From: Nonomuraea basaltis
Lineage (GTDB): Bacteria; Actinomycetota; Actinomycetes; Streptosporangiales; Streptosporangiaceae
DNA: 64,000 nucleotides
Assembly (NCBI RefSeq): GCF_005893125.1
Contig: NZ_VCJS01000013.1
Coordinates: 49,571 to 113,570 of the forward strand
Direction of reading: 5' to 3'
Below, piece after piece: positions 47,456 to 55,829 of the stretch. Below the pieces are notes generated by a model. It was given only the letters and a program-made list of their open reading frames with translations. It was not told the origin of the DNA and made no database searches. Within the stretch, counting starts at the first letter, position 1. The number at the start of each line of letters is the position of its first letter. The position numbers and the translations under genes are program-made.

Positions 47456-48727
47456 TTGATCAGCGACGCCATCCGTCAGACCCGCTCCACCGAGGATGCG
47501 GTGCGTGCCTGCGCGATCCGGGCCAAGCAGAGCTGCGCGGCCCTCGAACGCGCGACGGACACGGACATCGACGCCGCGCTGCGCGGCATGGCGGAGCGGT
47601 TGCCGGCGGCGCGGCACGCCCTCGTGTCCGCGAACGAGGAAGACCTCGCGGCGGCCGTGTCCGCCGGGATGTCGCCCGCTCTTCAGGACCGGCTGCGGTT
47701 GACCGGTCCGCGACTGGAGGCCATGGCCGCAGAGCTGCGCACGCTGGCGGATGTGGCGCACGAGCCTCGCGACAAGGCCCTCGAAGAGCGCTCGGACGGC
47801 CTCACCCTGCTGGAACGCCGCCGGCCGGTCGGCGTCATCGGCGCGAACTTCGAGGCACGTCCGAACGTCACCCTCGACATCGCCTCTCAGTTCCTCAAGT
47901 CACGCAACGCAGGCGTGCTCCGCACCGGTTCGGCCGCACTCCGCTCGTCCCGGGCCATCGTGGAACAGGTGATCGCACCGGCCCTCGGCGAAGCCGGCCT
48001 CGATCCGGAGGCCATCCAGCTGGTTCCCAGCGAAGACCGCTCGGCGGCGTATGCGCTGGTGTCCCTGCCCGAGCTCATTCCGCTGGTCATCCTGCGCGGC
48101 AGCGGCGACAGCACCCGCGACCTCAGCCGCGAGGCCGCCCGCCACGGCGTGCGTACTCTCGCCCATGCCGACGGCGGCGGGGTCCTGTACGTGGATTCGG
48201 CCGCCGACGACAAAACCGTGCACCAACTGATCACCGACAGCCTGGACCGGCTGGGCGTGTGCAACCGGCTCAATCTGCTGCTCATCGACCAATCCGTCTA
48301 CGACGAGCGGCTACCCGGCATTCTCCAGATCCTGGACCGCCTCGGCGTCACCGCCTCTCTGCCACCGCACACCCACCCGCGCGGATATGAGTGGTCTCTC
48401 GACTCGAACCGTGCGGCCACCGTGACGGTCGACGCCGCCAACGGACCACTGCACGCGGCTCGGATCGCCAACGAAGAGACATCCGGGCTGGCTGCCGCCA
48501 TCGCGACCGAGGACCTCGCCGCCGCCGCGCAGTTCATCGACGCCTACACCGGCTCCGGCGTCTTCTGGAACTCCACCACACGGCTCCTCGACGGCTTCAA
48601 ACTGCTGCGGCTGCCAGAGACCGGAATCAACATCGACCGGGTGCCCGGCCCACGCGGCCCGGTGAGCTTCCGCGACCTTTACCTGCGCCAGTACATGATC
48701 GTGCCGAGCGGACGGCTCACGTCCTGA
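47456..48727 (+). CDS. proA: Glutamate-5-semialdehyde dehydrogenase-like protein (ProA family)
   Basis: 423 residues from TTG 47456, placed by the AAGGA site seven bases upstream. The fold is that of gamma-glutamyl phosphate reductase: RRPVGVIGANFEARPNVTLD, LRTGSAALRSSRAI, the catalytic Cys in RLGVCNRLNLLLI, and TGSGVFWNSTTRLLDGFKL near the end. It would reduce gamma-glutamyl phosphate to the semialdehyde in proline synthesis. No glutamate kinase (proB) is nearby, the usual VIYESRPNVT reads VIGANFEARPNV, and the gene has its own regulated promoter, so it may be an accessory paralogue with another substrate. Confidence 0.85.
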   Translation: MISDAIRQTRSTEDAVRACAIRAKQSCAALERATDTDIDAALRGMAERLPAARHALVSANEEDLAAAVSAGMSPALQDRLRLTGPRLEAMAAELRTLADVAHEPRDKALEERSDGLTLLERRRPVGVIGANFEARPNVTLDIASQFLKSRNAGVLRTGSAALRSSRAIVEQVIAPALGEAGLDPEAIQLVPSEDRSAAYALVSLPELIPLVILRGSGDSTRDLSREAARHGVRTLAHADGGGVLYVDSAADDKTVHQLITDSLDRLGVCNRLNLLLIDQSVYDERLPGILQILDRLGVTASLPPHTHPRGYEWSLDSNRAATVTVDAANGPLHAARIANEETSGLAAAIATEDLAAAAQFIDAYTGSGVFWNSTTRLLDGFKLLRLPETGINIDRVPGPRGPVSFRDLYLRQYMIVPSGRLTS

Positions 48728-48812
48728 CCGGACCGTCATTGCCCCACCAATCAGAGCAAGAGTTTGGGAGACAGGCACAAAGGCATCTCCGTGCTCTGGA
48801 GCGCTCAGCGGC

Positions 48813-49787
48813 TCAGGCAGCCGCCAGTTTCCGGATGCGCGGATGGTTCTCCAGTGCCCACCGCACGGTCTTCGGCGGGCGCCCGAGCAGGGTTTCCAGC
48901 TGGTCGGTGACGCCGCGGTACCCCCCGCCGCCCATCAGGCGGGTCAGGGTCTTCAGGTGTTCCGCTATGTGTGGATACGCGGCCAGGGCGCTGTCCACGT
49001 AGTTCTCGTTCCAGGTTTCGACCTCTTCGGGAACGTAAGTGACCTGGCGTCCCAGCACGGCCCCGAAGTCCTCCGCGAACCCGTGCATGTCCTTCAGTTC
49101 CGGACCGGTGAGCTCGTAAGACTTCGAGATGTGCGGCGCCGGGTCGACCAGGATCTTCACGCACAGCTCCGCCACGTCGTAACCGGCGATGGGCGCGAGC
49201 CGCTGGTGGCCGAAGGGGAGGCGCAGTTCACCGTTGCTCAGCGGCTCCAGCGCCAGCCAGGTCAGGAGGGGGTTCTCGACGAACATGGCCGCCCGCACGT
49301 TGACGGTCGGGATGCCGGACCAGTCCAGCACCTGCTCGGCGATCCAGTGGGCCCGTTGCTGCGGTGACCACTGCGTGACGAGTCCGCCGAGCCATGAACG
49401 CCGTTCTTCCTCTGGCGCTGTCATCTTCTCGAACGTCATGAACGACTGTTCGTACTCGGAGATGTTGACGAAGACCTCGATGTCGCTCTGGGCTCGCGCC
49501 GCCGCGGCCATCAGGCTGACGGCGTCGGTGTAGTACGGCGACAGGCTCATGCTGAAGTAGATGCGGCGGCAGCCCTTCAGCGCGGCGGTCACATCGGCGA
49601 TGTTGAGTAGGTCACCGACGAAGACCTCGGCCCCAGCCTGGCGGAGCGAGTGGGCGCGTTCGTCGTCCTGTCGCACGAACGCGCGCACCGGGTGCCCTTG
49701 TTCAAGCAGCATGTCGACCATCGTTCTGCTCACACCACCGATTTCGCCGGCGGCGCCGGTGATCAGGATGGGGTTGCGCTGTGGCAT
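48813..49787 (-). CDS. NmrA-like NAD(P)-binding protein
   Basis: 324 residues from ATG 49787 (AGAGGAC upstream). Rossmann start ILITGAAGEIGGVSRTMVDM, then VRAFVRQDDERAHSLRQAGA and VFVGDLLN; later ELTGPELKDMHGFAEDFGAV. Belongs to the NmrA/azoreductase-like atypical SDRs; cofactor NADP(H) likely, reaction unknown. It lies downstream of the epoxide-hydrolase-like gene in the same direction. Confidence 0.87.
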   Translation of the reverse strand: MPQRNPILITGAAGEIGGVSRTMVDMLLEQGHPVRAFVRQDDERAHSLRQAGAEVFVGDLLNIADVTAALKGCRRIYFSMSLSPYYTDAVSLMAAAARAQSDIEVFVNISEYEQSFMTFEKMTAPEEERRSWLGGLVTQWSPQQRAHWIAEQVLDWSGIPTVNVRAAMFVENPLLTWLALEPLSNGELRLPFGHQRLAPIAGYDVAELCVKILVDPAPHISKSYELTGPELKDMHGFAEDFGAVLGRQVTYVPEEVETWNENYVDSALAAYPHIAEHLKTLTRLMGGGGYRGVTDQLETLLGRPPKTVRWALENHPRIRKLAAA

Positions 49788-49816
49788 CAATGTGTCCTCT
49801 GTCTGGTGGGGGTGAG

Positions 49817-49905
49817 TCAGCTGTTCAGAAAGCCCAGGAGGTGGTCGGCGACCGTCTTGGGCTGCTTGGGGTGCAAGGAGTGCCCTGCCCGCGTGACCAT
49901 TCCCG
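49817..49905 (-). pseudogene. C-terminal scrap of an alpha/beta hydrolase
   Basis: The frame ending at 49817 reads TRAGHSLHPKQPKTVADHLL, then GFLNS, a textbook C-terminus of alpha/beta hydrolases (catalytic His in AGHS). Nothing upstream supports a whole gene before the next CDS at 50015. Confidence 0.6.
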
Positions 49906-50014
49906 CCGGAGCCGGTCGATGAAGGTGAAGTCGTTGAGCTCGATGGCCGCCTGCGCGTGAGCCGTGGGCTCTGCTCTAGCCGGACGGTGCCGGCCAGGCG
50001 GATTCTGCGTGGTG

Positions 50015-51049
50015 TCATCGGGGCGCCGGGCCGTCGATGCGGGCGAGGAAGTCGAGGAGTGCGGCGTTGACCTCGGCGGGACGCTCCTGCTGTGTCCAGT
50101 GCCCGCAGCCCGGCAGCACCACCGGTCCGTGCAGTTGAGGCGCGACAGCGCTCAGCGGGTTGCCCGATCCGCCCTGGCCACGGAAAATGTCGCTCAGCGA
50201 GCTGCCCCCGTCCGGGCCACGCAGTGAGGTGACCATGTCGCGGTCTCCCACCACGTACAGCGCGGGGACGTCGATCCCGAGCCCCCGGAAGGGCGCGAGC
50301 AGTTCGTTGTTGCGTTCGATGTTCCGGTACCAGTTGAAGGCTCCGGTGAAGGCCTGCTCGCCGTGCAGGGCGAAGTCCTCGGCGTAGACCTGGATGTCCT
50401 CCTCCGTCAGCCAGGCAGGGAGAGCGGGCGACTCCGGCATGGTGTCCAGGAGGCCCAGACCGTCGGGTACGACCAACGGTCTGGGCTCCCTGCCGAGCGG
50501 GTTGTCGCCCGAGGCACCGACCAGGAGGCGGCGCAAGGAGTCCGGGATATCCTTGGCGAACTCCGCGTCAGCGACTCCCGGCTGCTGGAAGTAAACCTGG
50601 TAGAAGCCCTCGCCGTACTGGGTGCGGGTGATCGAGGGCGGGACCATCCCGCCCGGCAGAATGGGCGGAATACTGAGCCCGGCCACCGCGCGGACCTTGT
50701 CCGGGCGCAGCATCGCCGCGGTCCAGGCAACGGGTGCACCCCAGTCGTGACCTACGACGACCGCCTGCTCCTCTCCCAGCTCGTCGATCAGGGCGATCAC
50801 GTCGCCGACGAGGTGGAGCAGGGTGTAGGACGTGACGTCCGGCGGCTGCTCGCTGCGGGCGTAGCCGCGCTGGTCAGGGGCAACGACCCGGTAGCCGGCC
50901 GCCGCCAGCGCCTCGAACTGGTGACGCCAGGAGTACCAGCTCTCCGGCCAGCCGTGCAGCAGCAGGACCAGCGGCCCCTGCCCCTGCTCGGCGATGTGCA
51001 GCCTGACCCCGTTCACGTCGACGAAGCGGTGGGTGAGCGAACTTTCCAC
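50015..51049 (-). CDS. Epoxide hydrolase-like alpha/beta hydrolase
   Basis: 344 residues from GTG 51049 behind AAGGAGA. Oxyanion block LLHGWPESWYSWRHQFEA, nucleophile Asp in VVVGHDWGAPVAW, catalytic His in GCGHWTQQERP, and a helical cap with the Tyr in EGFYQVYFQQ. This is the soluble epoxide hydrolase pattern (Asp nucleophile, not Ser). It would open epoxides to diols in the cytoplasm. An SDR gene precedes it in the same direction. Confidence 0.92.
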   Translation of the reverse strand: MESSLTHRFVDVNGVRLHIAEQGQGPLVLLLHGWPESWYSWRHQFEALAAAGYRVVAPDQRGYARSEQPPDVTSYTLLHLVGDVIALIDELGEEQAVVVGHDWGAPVAWTAAMLRPDKVRAVAGLSIPPILPGGMVPPSITRTQYGEGFYQVYFQQPGVADAEFAKDIPDSLRRLLVGASGDNPLGREPRPLVVPDGLGLLDTMPESPALPAWLTEEDIQVYAEDFALHGEQAFTGAFNWYRNIERNNELLAPFRGLGIDVPALYVVGDRDMVTSLRGPDGGSSLSDIFRGQGGSGNPLSAVAPQLHGPVVLPGCGHWTQQERPAEVNAALLDFLARIDGPAPR

Positions 51050-51079
51050 AAGGATCTCCTTGAAATACGTACGTGCGTG

Positions 51080-51781
51080 CTACTTCTTCAGCTGGGCGTA
51101 CATGGCTTCCAGGCCGGCGGACAGCTGCGACTTGACCCAGCGCGTGGTGTCGTCGGCCAGCACCTCGTGCGCCCCCGCCTCGATGCCGTCGAGCGCGGCC
51201 ACGGCGATGTCGCGGGGGTCGGCCTTGGGTGCGTCGATACCCGAGGTCATGTCGGTGTCCACGTAGGCCATGTGGAGCCCGGTCACCGCGATGCCGCGCG
51301 GCTGCAACTCCAGGCGCAGGGAGTTGGTCTGCGACCACAGGGCGGCCTTGGAGGCGCCGTAGGGCGTGCCGTCGGCCAGCCAGGACAGGGCGGAGTGGGC
51401 GTTGAGGATGTGGCCCCCGCCGTTGCGCTCGATGATCGGCACGAAGGCCCGGGTGACCAGCAGCGGCCCGTAGAAGTTGGTCTCCAGATCCCGGCGCACG
51501 TCCTGCATCGGGGAGTTGAGGTACGAAGCGCGGACGGAGGCTCCGGCGTTGTTGATCAGGATGGTGACGTCCTGGGCCTGCTCGGCGGCGGCTGCCACGG
51601 ATGCCGGGTCAGTGGCTTCGAGTGCCAGCGGAACGGCATCGGGGTGGGTCACCGAGCGCGGGTCACGGGCCGTGGCGTAGACCTTGCCGGCACCGCGCGC
51701 GTAGAGCTCCTCGACCAGCATCTTGCCGATGCCCCGGCTGCCTCCGGTGACGAAGACGTTGGCGCCCTTGATTGCTGTCAC
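51080..51781 (-). CDS. SDR family oxidoreductase
   Basis: 233 residues from ATG 51781. Classical SDR: cofactor loop VFVTGGSRGIGKML, NNAG in ILINNAGASVRAS, catalytic Ser in LNAHSALSWLADG, and Tyr/Lys in PYGASKAALW. The first gene of a - strand unit with the epoxide hydrolase. Two near-perfect TetR-type palindromes lie 20-60 bases upstream, so it is probably tightly repressed. Confidence 0.92.
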   Translation of the reverse strand: MTAIKGANVFVTGGSRGIGKMLVEELYARGAGKVYATARDPRSVTHPDAVPLALEATDPASVAAAAEQAQDVTILINNAGASVRASYLNSPMQDVRRDLETNFYGPLLVTRAFVPIIERNGGGHILNAHSALSWLADGTPYGASKAALWSQTNSLRLELQPRGIAVTGLHMAYVDTDMTSGIDAPKADPRDIAVAALDGIEAGAHEVLADDTTRWVKSQLSAGLEAMYAQLKK

Positions 51782-51800
51782 GACTACCTCCAGGAAATGG

Positions 51801-51841
51801 GAAACCGATCGGTTTCACCCCCACCGTAAACCGATCGGTTT
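51801..51841. promoter_or_regulatory. Tandem TetR-type palindromes AAACCGATCGGTTT upstream of the SDR gene
   Basis: GAAACCGATCGGTTTC at 51801-51816 is a perfect 16-base palindrome; AAACCGATCGGTTT at 51828-51841 repeats its core with 27-base spacing (centre to centre about 26). This is a common TetR-family operator form. No TetR gene lies in the window near it. Confidence 0.7.
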
Positions 51842-51849
51842 CGTCATGC

Positions 51850-52268
51850 AAATTGGCTGAGCCAAACCAGCGCCATGTGAGTTCACAACGGGAACAAGGA
51901 GGTCAGCCGAGCGAGGAGGTGCTCGCCAAGTGGATGAGTGAGCACACCGCCGCGGCAACCGGTCGTTCGTGGTTCCGGCGGAGCCTGTGGCTGCCCTGTC
52001 GCGCGGCGACCGCCGCTACGAACGCCGAGCCGGCCGCTTCGCATTCTTCGTCGCCATCGCCGCAGCCCTCATTTGCCACCGCCGACTCACCGCGGGATTC
52101 TTTGACTCCGGTGGAGAGTCGTCGTGGGGCACCGATGTTCGCCATGCCGATCGGCGCGCTCGGGCTGAGCTTCGACTTCTTCCTGGCCGGACGGAAGTAA
52201 CTGATCCGTGGTGCGACCACCCCAGGACCGAAGCAGGTCCTGCACCCCCGACCCCAGGAGGTAGAGCC
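51850..52268. other. No recognisable gene between the operators and the solute-binding protein
   Basis: Short open frames exist on both strands but have no family signature that I recognise. A divergent TetR gene would be expected here from the operators; I see no helix-turn-helix remnant. The AGGAGG site for the next gene is at the right end. Confidence 0.5.
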
Positions 52269-53540
52269 GTGGGCTCTGGCAAGAAGATGTGGACGGCAGT
52301 ATTGCTGGCCACTGCTGCGCTGACGATCACAGCGGCCTGCGGCAGCGAAGGCGCCGACGGTGAGATCAAGTTGCGTTTCTCCTACTGGGGCAGTGACGCA
52401 CGGCAGAAGATGACACAAGAGGCGATCAAGAAGTTCGAAGCGCAGAACCCGAACATCGACGTCGAGGAAGAGTTCTCCGACTTCGGCAGCTACTACGAGA
52501 CGCTGGCCACGAAGGTCGCGGGCGGCGAAGCGCCCGACGTCATCACGATCGAGATCCGCGGCCTGCGGGAATACGCCGACCGCGGCACGCTCGCCGATCT
52601 GTCCAGCACGGTCAGCACCGCCGACATCGACGGCAAGGTGCTGGCCACCGGCGCGATCGACGGGAAGCAGTTCGCCATCCCCACCGGCGTCAACGCCTGG
52701 TCCCTGGTCGTGGACCCGAAGGCGATCAAGGACGCGGGGCAGAAACTACCCGACGACACCATGTGGACCTGGGAAGAATACGTCGACTTGGCGGCGAAGA
52801 TCACCGCAAGGACCGGTGGCAAGGTCTACGGCACGCAGCAGGCTTTCAACCCGGCTTTCCTGCAGATCTTCGCCGCTCAGCGGGGCGAGTCCTTCTACAA
52901 GGGCAACAAGATCGGCGTCTCGCCCACTACGCTCAAGGCGTGGTGGGCCGTCCACCAGAAGCTGATTGAGACCAAGGGTTCTCCTGGCGCCGCCAAGAGC
53001 GTTGAGCTCGGGGCCCAGGGCGAGGACCGGTCGCTATTCGCCACCGGCAACGGCGCGATGGGGATGTGGTGGAGCAACCAGCTCGGCTCGATCAACAAGG
53101 CGTCGGGCAAGCAAGTGGACCTGCTGCGGATGCCGAAGGCACAGGGCGCCACCACCGGTGGCATGTTCCTGCAGCCCGCGATGTTTTATACCGCCTCGTC
53201 GAAGTCCGAGCGCTCGGCCGAGGCCGCCAAGTTCATCGACTTCATGATCAACGACCCGGAGGCGGGCCAGATCATCCTCAGCGACCGCGGCCTGCCGGCC
53301 AGTTCCAAGGTGCTGGAGGCAGTCAGGGACAAGCTTCCGGAGGCCGACAAGAAGACGCTGGCCTTCCTCGAAGCGATCAAGGGGGAGCTCACGGACCCGC
53401 CCGCCGCCCCGCCGAAGCACGCCAGCGCCATAGAGGGCATCCTCACACGGTATACGAACGAGGTTTTGTTCGGTCGGATGACCTCTGACGAGGCCGCTCA
53501 GAGGCTCATCACGGAGGCCAACGCCCTCATCGCAGGCTAG
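52269..53540 (+). CDS. Orphan ABC substrate-binding lipoprotein (family 1)
   Basis: 423 residues from GTG 52269 (AGGAGG upstream). Signal peptide with lipobox TITAAC; body LRFSYWGSDARQKM, GGEAPDVITIEIRGLREYAD and FAIPTGVNAWSLVVD are typical of carbohydrate receptors of the SBP_bac_1 family. No permease or ATPase gene follows; instead there is a stretch of remnants and the end of the DUF2264 gene. It may use the permeases at 59.5-61.3 kb or a distant set, or its partners were deleted. Confidence 0.88.
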   Translation: MGSGKKMWTAVLLATAALTITAACGSEGADGEIKLRFSYWGSDARQKMTQEAIKKFEAQNPNIDVEEEFSDFGSYYETLATKVAGGEAPDVITIEIRGLREYADRGTLADLSSTVSTADIDGKVLATGAIDGKQFAIPTGVNAWSLVVDPKAIKDAGQKLPDDTMWTWEEYVDLAAKITARTGGKVYGTQQAFNPAFLQIFAAQRGESFYKGNKIGVSPTTLKAWWAVHQKLIETKGSPGAAKSVELGAQGEDRSLFATGNGAMGMWWSNQLGSINKASGKQVDLLRMPKAQGATTGGMFLQPAMFYTASSKSERSAEAAKFIDFMINDPEAGQIILSDRGLPASSKVLEAVRDKLPEADKKTLAFLEAIKGELTDPPAAPPKHASAIEGILTRYTNEVLFGRMTSDEAAQRLITEANALIAG

Positions 53541-53624
53541 AGGAGAGACCAATAGTTCGCGTTCGTCGGGCTCGGGCACCGTGGCGCAGATGTACGTCGA
53601 CACGCCGCTTCGTTCAGATCGCCG

Positions 53625-53866
53625 CGCGGGCCCATTCGATACCGGGCCCGCCGGGGTGCGCGCCAGCGCGCGAACCGGGGCGCCCGCCTCGATCAGCGCC
53701 CGCAGCACCTCGCGGCCCACGTTCCCGGCAGCCCGGTGACAAGGATCATCGCAGTCGGTGTCGTGGCAGGTCAGCGCATGCAGGACCCGCTGTTCAGCGG
53801 GAGACAACGGCAGGTCGTCCAACTCGCGGGCGCGCGGCCACATGCCCTCGAACGTGTCCGCCGGCA
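53625..53866 (-). pseudogene. NmrA-like N-terminal remnant plus an unidentified piece
   Basis: A - strand MILVTG start (53749) is followed, after a frame change, by GNVGREVLRALIEAGAPVRA and LARTPAGPV, the first 35 residues of an NmrA-like Rossmann protein. Upstream, about 53866-53760, a frame reads MPADTFEGMWPRARELDDLP, LSPAEQRVLHALTC; I do not recognise it. Neither continues to a whole protein. Confidence 0.6.
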
Positions 53867-53893
53867 TCGCACCACGCCGGGCCGGCGGAGGCC

Positions 53894-55720
53894 TCACGGC
53901 GTGGGCGCCGGGGCGAGCAGAGGCTCGATGGAATCCCACGCGGGAGGCTCCGGCCACCCGCCCCCGCCCGCGGCGTCCGGTTCCGCCGAAGCCGAGCCCG
54001 CCGCGCCCTCCAGGCCGATGACCGCGCAGGCCAGCAGGTGCTCGCCGGGCGGCAGCTCGCCCTTCAGCGTGGGGATCGTGGTGCGCGGGGCGAACACGTT
54101 GGTGCCGGGCAGGGCCACGACGAGGGCTCCTTCCCGCCGGCCGGACAGGTCCTCGATCACGCACAGGCCGTGCGGCGAGTCGATCCTGGCCCGGCCGGGC
54201 CCGGTGTCGACCCGGGTGGGTGGCCGGTCCCGGTCGACCGCGAAGGCACCCTCGGCCGTGCGCAGCGCCCGCCCGGTTCTGATCCGGTGCACCCGCACGT
54301 GCCACGAGGGCAGCGCCACCAGCCAGGTCTCGATCTCCACGTCGTCCCAGGGCGTCCAGCGCGCCTGCAGCACACCGTCGGAGGCGGAGACGGCGTGCGG
54401 CAGCTCGCACGGCCGCCAGTGCTCGCCGTCCTCGCTGAGCGCCAGCGTGCTGTCGAAGGCGCCGTGCTCGAGCCCCAGCGTCCCGGCGGGCACGCTGAAG
54501 CCGAAACGCGTGGAGTAGGCGAACTTGGCGTACTTGGCCGCGCCGTGCCGCACCCGCGGGTTGCGCTGCCCCGCGCTGAGCATCACCACGTGCCGTCCCT
54601 CCTCGCAGCGCAGCAGCGCCACGCCTGCCTCCGGCTGGGTGCTGACCTCGGGGAGCGCGGGAGCGTCGGCCTCCTTGGCGGCCCAGAACGGGTGCTCCGC
54701 GGGCAGGGCGAGCGGCAGGAACGCCTTCATGGCCCAGTACGGCGAGCCGGGCGCGTTGTACTGCTCGGCCAGGTGTGGCTGGGGGTAGCCGTAGCCGATG
54801 GTGAGCAGCCCGGCGGTGTCGCGGATGGGCCGGCGGGCCCACCAGCGCAGGTTCCGCAGCAGGTGCCCCTTGGTCACCTCCCAGGGCAGCGCCTCGACCC
54901 CGGCGAAGGCCAGCGCCCCCCAGAACGCCGACTGCGCGAAGCGGTAGGTCAGGCTCCTGCCGAACGGGACGGCGACCCCCTCGCTGGTGAACCAGTGCTG
55001 GAAGTCCTGGGCGAACGTCGCGGCCCGCTCGCGGAAGCGCTCGGCCCTGGCCGGATCGTCGCCGAGCGCCGCGTAGATGAGGCCGTAGTAGTGCATGGCG
55101 AACGGGATGTAGTAGTCGCGCTGCCACGTCGGCCCGTCGGAGTACCACCCGCGTCCGAGGTCGAACTGCTCCAGCCGGTCGAGTCTGGCCGTGTTGGCGT
55201 CGTGGTCGTGGGAGACGCCGACGCGGCGGAGTCCGAGCCCCACCATGACCGGGAAGAACAGCCAGTTGTTGTTGTTCGGCTGCACGGTGACCGCGTGCCG
55301 CAGCCAGGCGGCCACCGTGTCGCGCTGCCGGCCGGTCAGCGGGTCCCAGATCCGCTCGGGGGCCAGAGCGAGCGTCAGGCCGATGGCGGCGGTCTCGACC
55401 AGCCGCTGGTTCCGGTCGAAGACCGCGCCCCAGGAGTCGGGATGCTCGGGGTCGGTCCCGGCGGCGAGCCCGGCGCGCCAGAGCTCCCAGTGATCGAACG
55501 CCCCGCCGCCGGCCGCCAGCGGCGCCAGCCCCCACAGCGGGCGTGCAAACGCTTCCAGCTCGGAGGCCGCCTGGTCGTAGTGCGCCGTGTTGAACCCCAG
55601 CCGCAGCCGCCCCCCGCCCGGGCTGAACCGGGAGATCAGCGGCGTGACCAGGTCCAGGACCTGCCGCTCCAGGTCGTCTCGGTCGCTGCCAGGCCGTCCT
55701 GTGCGGTCGTCGGTGTCCAC
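53894..55720 (-). CDS. DUF2264 family protein
   Basis: 608 residues from GTG 55720. The N-terminal two-thirds are rich in paired helices with WELWRAGLAAGTDPEHPDSW, NNNNWLFFPVMVGLGL and GWYSDGPTWQRDYYIPFAMH, consistent with an (alpha/alpha)-toroid as in polysaccharide lyases and unsaturated glycosidases; a beta-rich C-terminal part follows. No signal peptide, so cytoplasmic. The reaction is unknown; lyase- or hydrolase-like processing of an imported oligosaccharide is the natural guess. It ends the - strand unit isomerase-LacI-DUF2264 and has its own operator. Confidence 0.85.
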   Translation of the reverse strand: MDTDDRTGRPGSDRDDLERQVLDLVTPLISRFSPGGGRLRLGFNTAHYDQAASELEAFARPLWGLAPLAAGGGAFDHWELWRAGLAAGTDPEHPDSWGAVFDRNQRLVETAAIGLTLALAPERIWDPLTGRQRDTVAAWLRHAVTVQPNNNNWLFFPVMVGLGLRRVGVSHDHDANTARLDRLEQFDLGRGWYSDGPTWQRDYYIPFAMHYYGLIYAALGDDPARAERFRERAATFAQDFQHWFTSEGVAVPFGRSLTYRFAQSAFWGALAFAGVEALPWEVTKGHLLRNLRWWARRPIRDTAGLLTIGYGYPQPHLAEQYNAPGSPYWAMKAFLPLALPAEHPFWAAKEADAPALPEVSTQPEAGVALLRCEEGRHVVMLSAGQRNPRVRHGAAKYAKFAYSTRFGFSVPAGTLGLEHGAFDSTLALSEDGEHWRPCELPHAVSASDGVLQARWTPWDDVEIETWLVALPSWHVRVHRIRTGRALRTAEGAFAVDRDRPPTRVDTGPGRARIDSPHGLCVIEDLSGRREGALVVALPGTNVFAPRTTIPTLKGELPPGEHLLACAVIGLEGAAGSASAEPDAAGGGGWPEPPAWDSIEPLLAPAPTP

Positions 55721-55740
55721 GGGCTCTCTCTCATCCGTTG

Positions 55741-55754
55741 GGAAAGCGCTATCC
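55741..55754. promoter_or_regulatory. LacI-type operator GGAAAGCGCTATCC
   Basis: Twenty bases upstream of the DUF2264 start. Its AAAGCGCT core recurs at 57682 and 57911. An internal promoter under LacI control is implied between the regulator gene and DUF2264. Confidence 0.65.
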
Positions 55755-55829
55755 TGAGACAGGTTTCCCGCCGCCGCCCTCGCTTGTCAACAGCCCGGCC
55801 GTCCGGCCGCCGAGGGTGCGACCGTACGG

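Noticed and set aside
53034..55535. 833-codon - strand frame overlapping DUF2264 and the orphan receptor
   Set aside because: Low-complexity Arg/Gly/Pro composition and offset frame to DUF2264; only the NmrA-like scrap inside it is meaningful.
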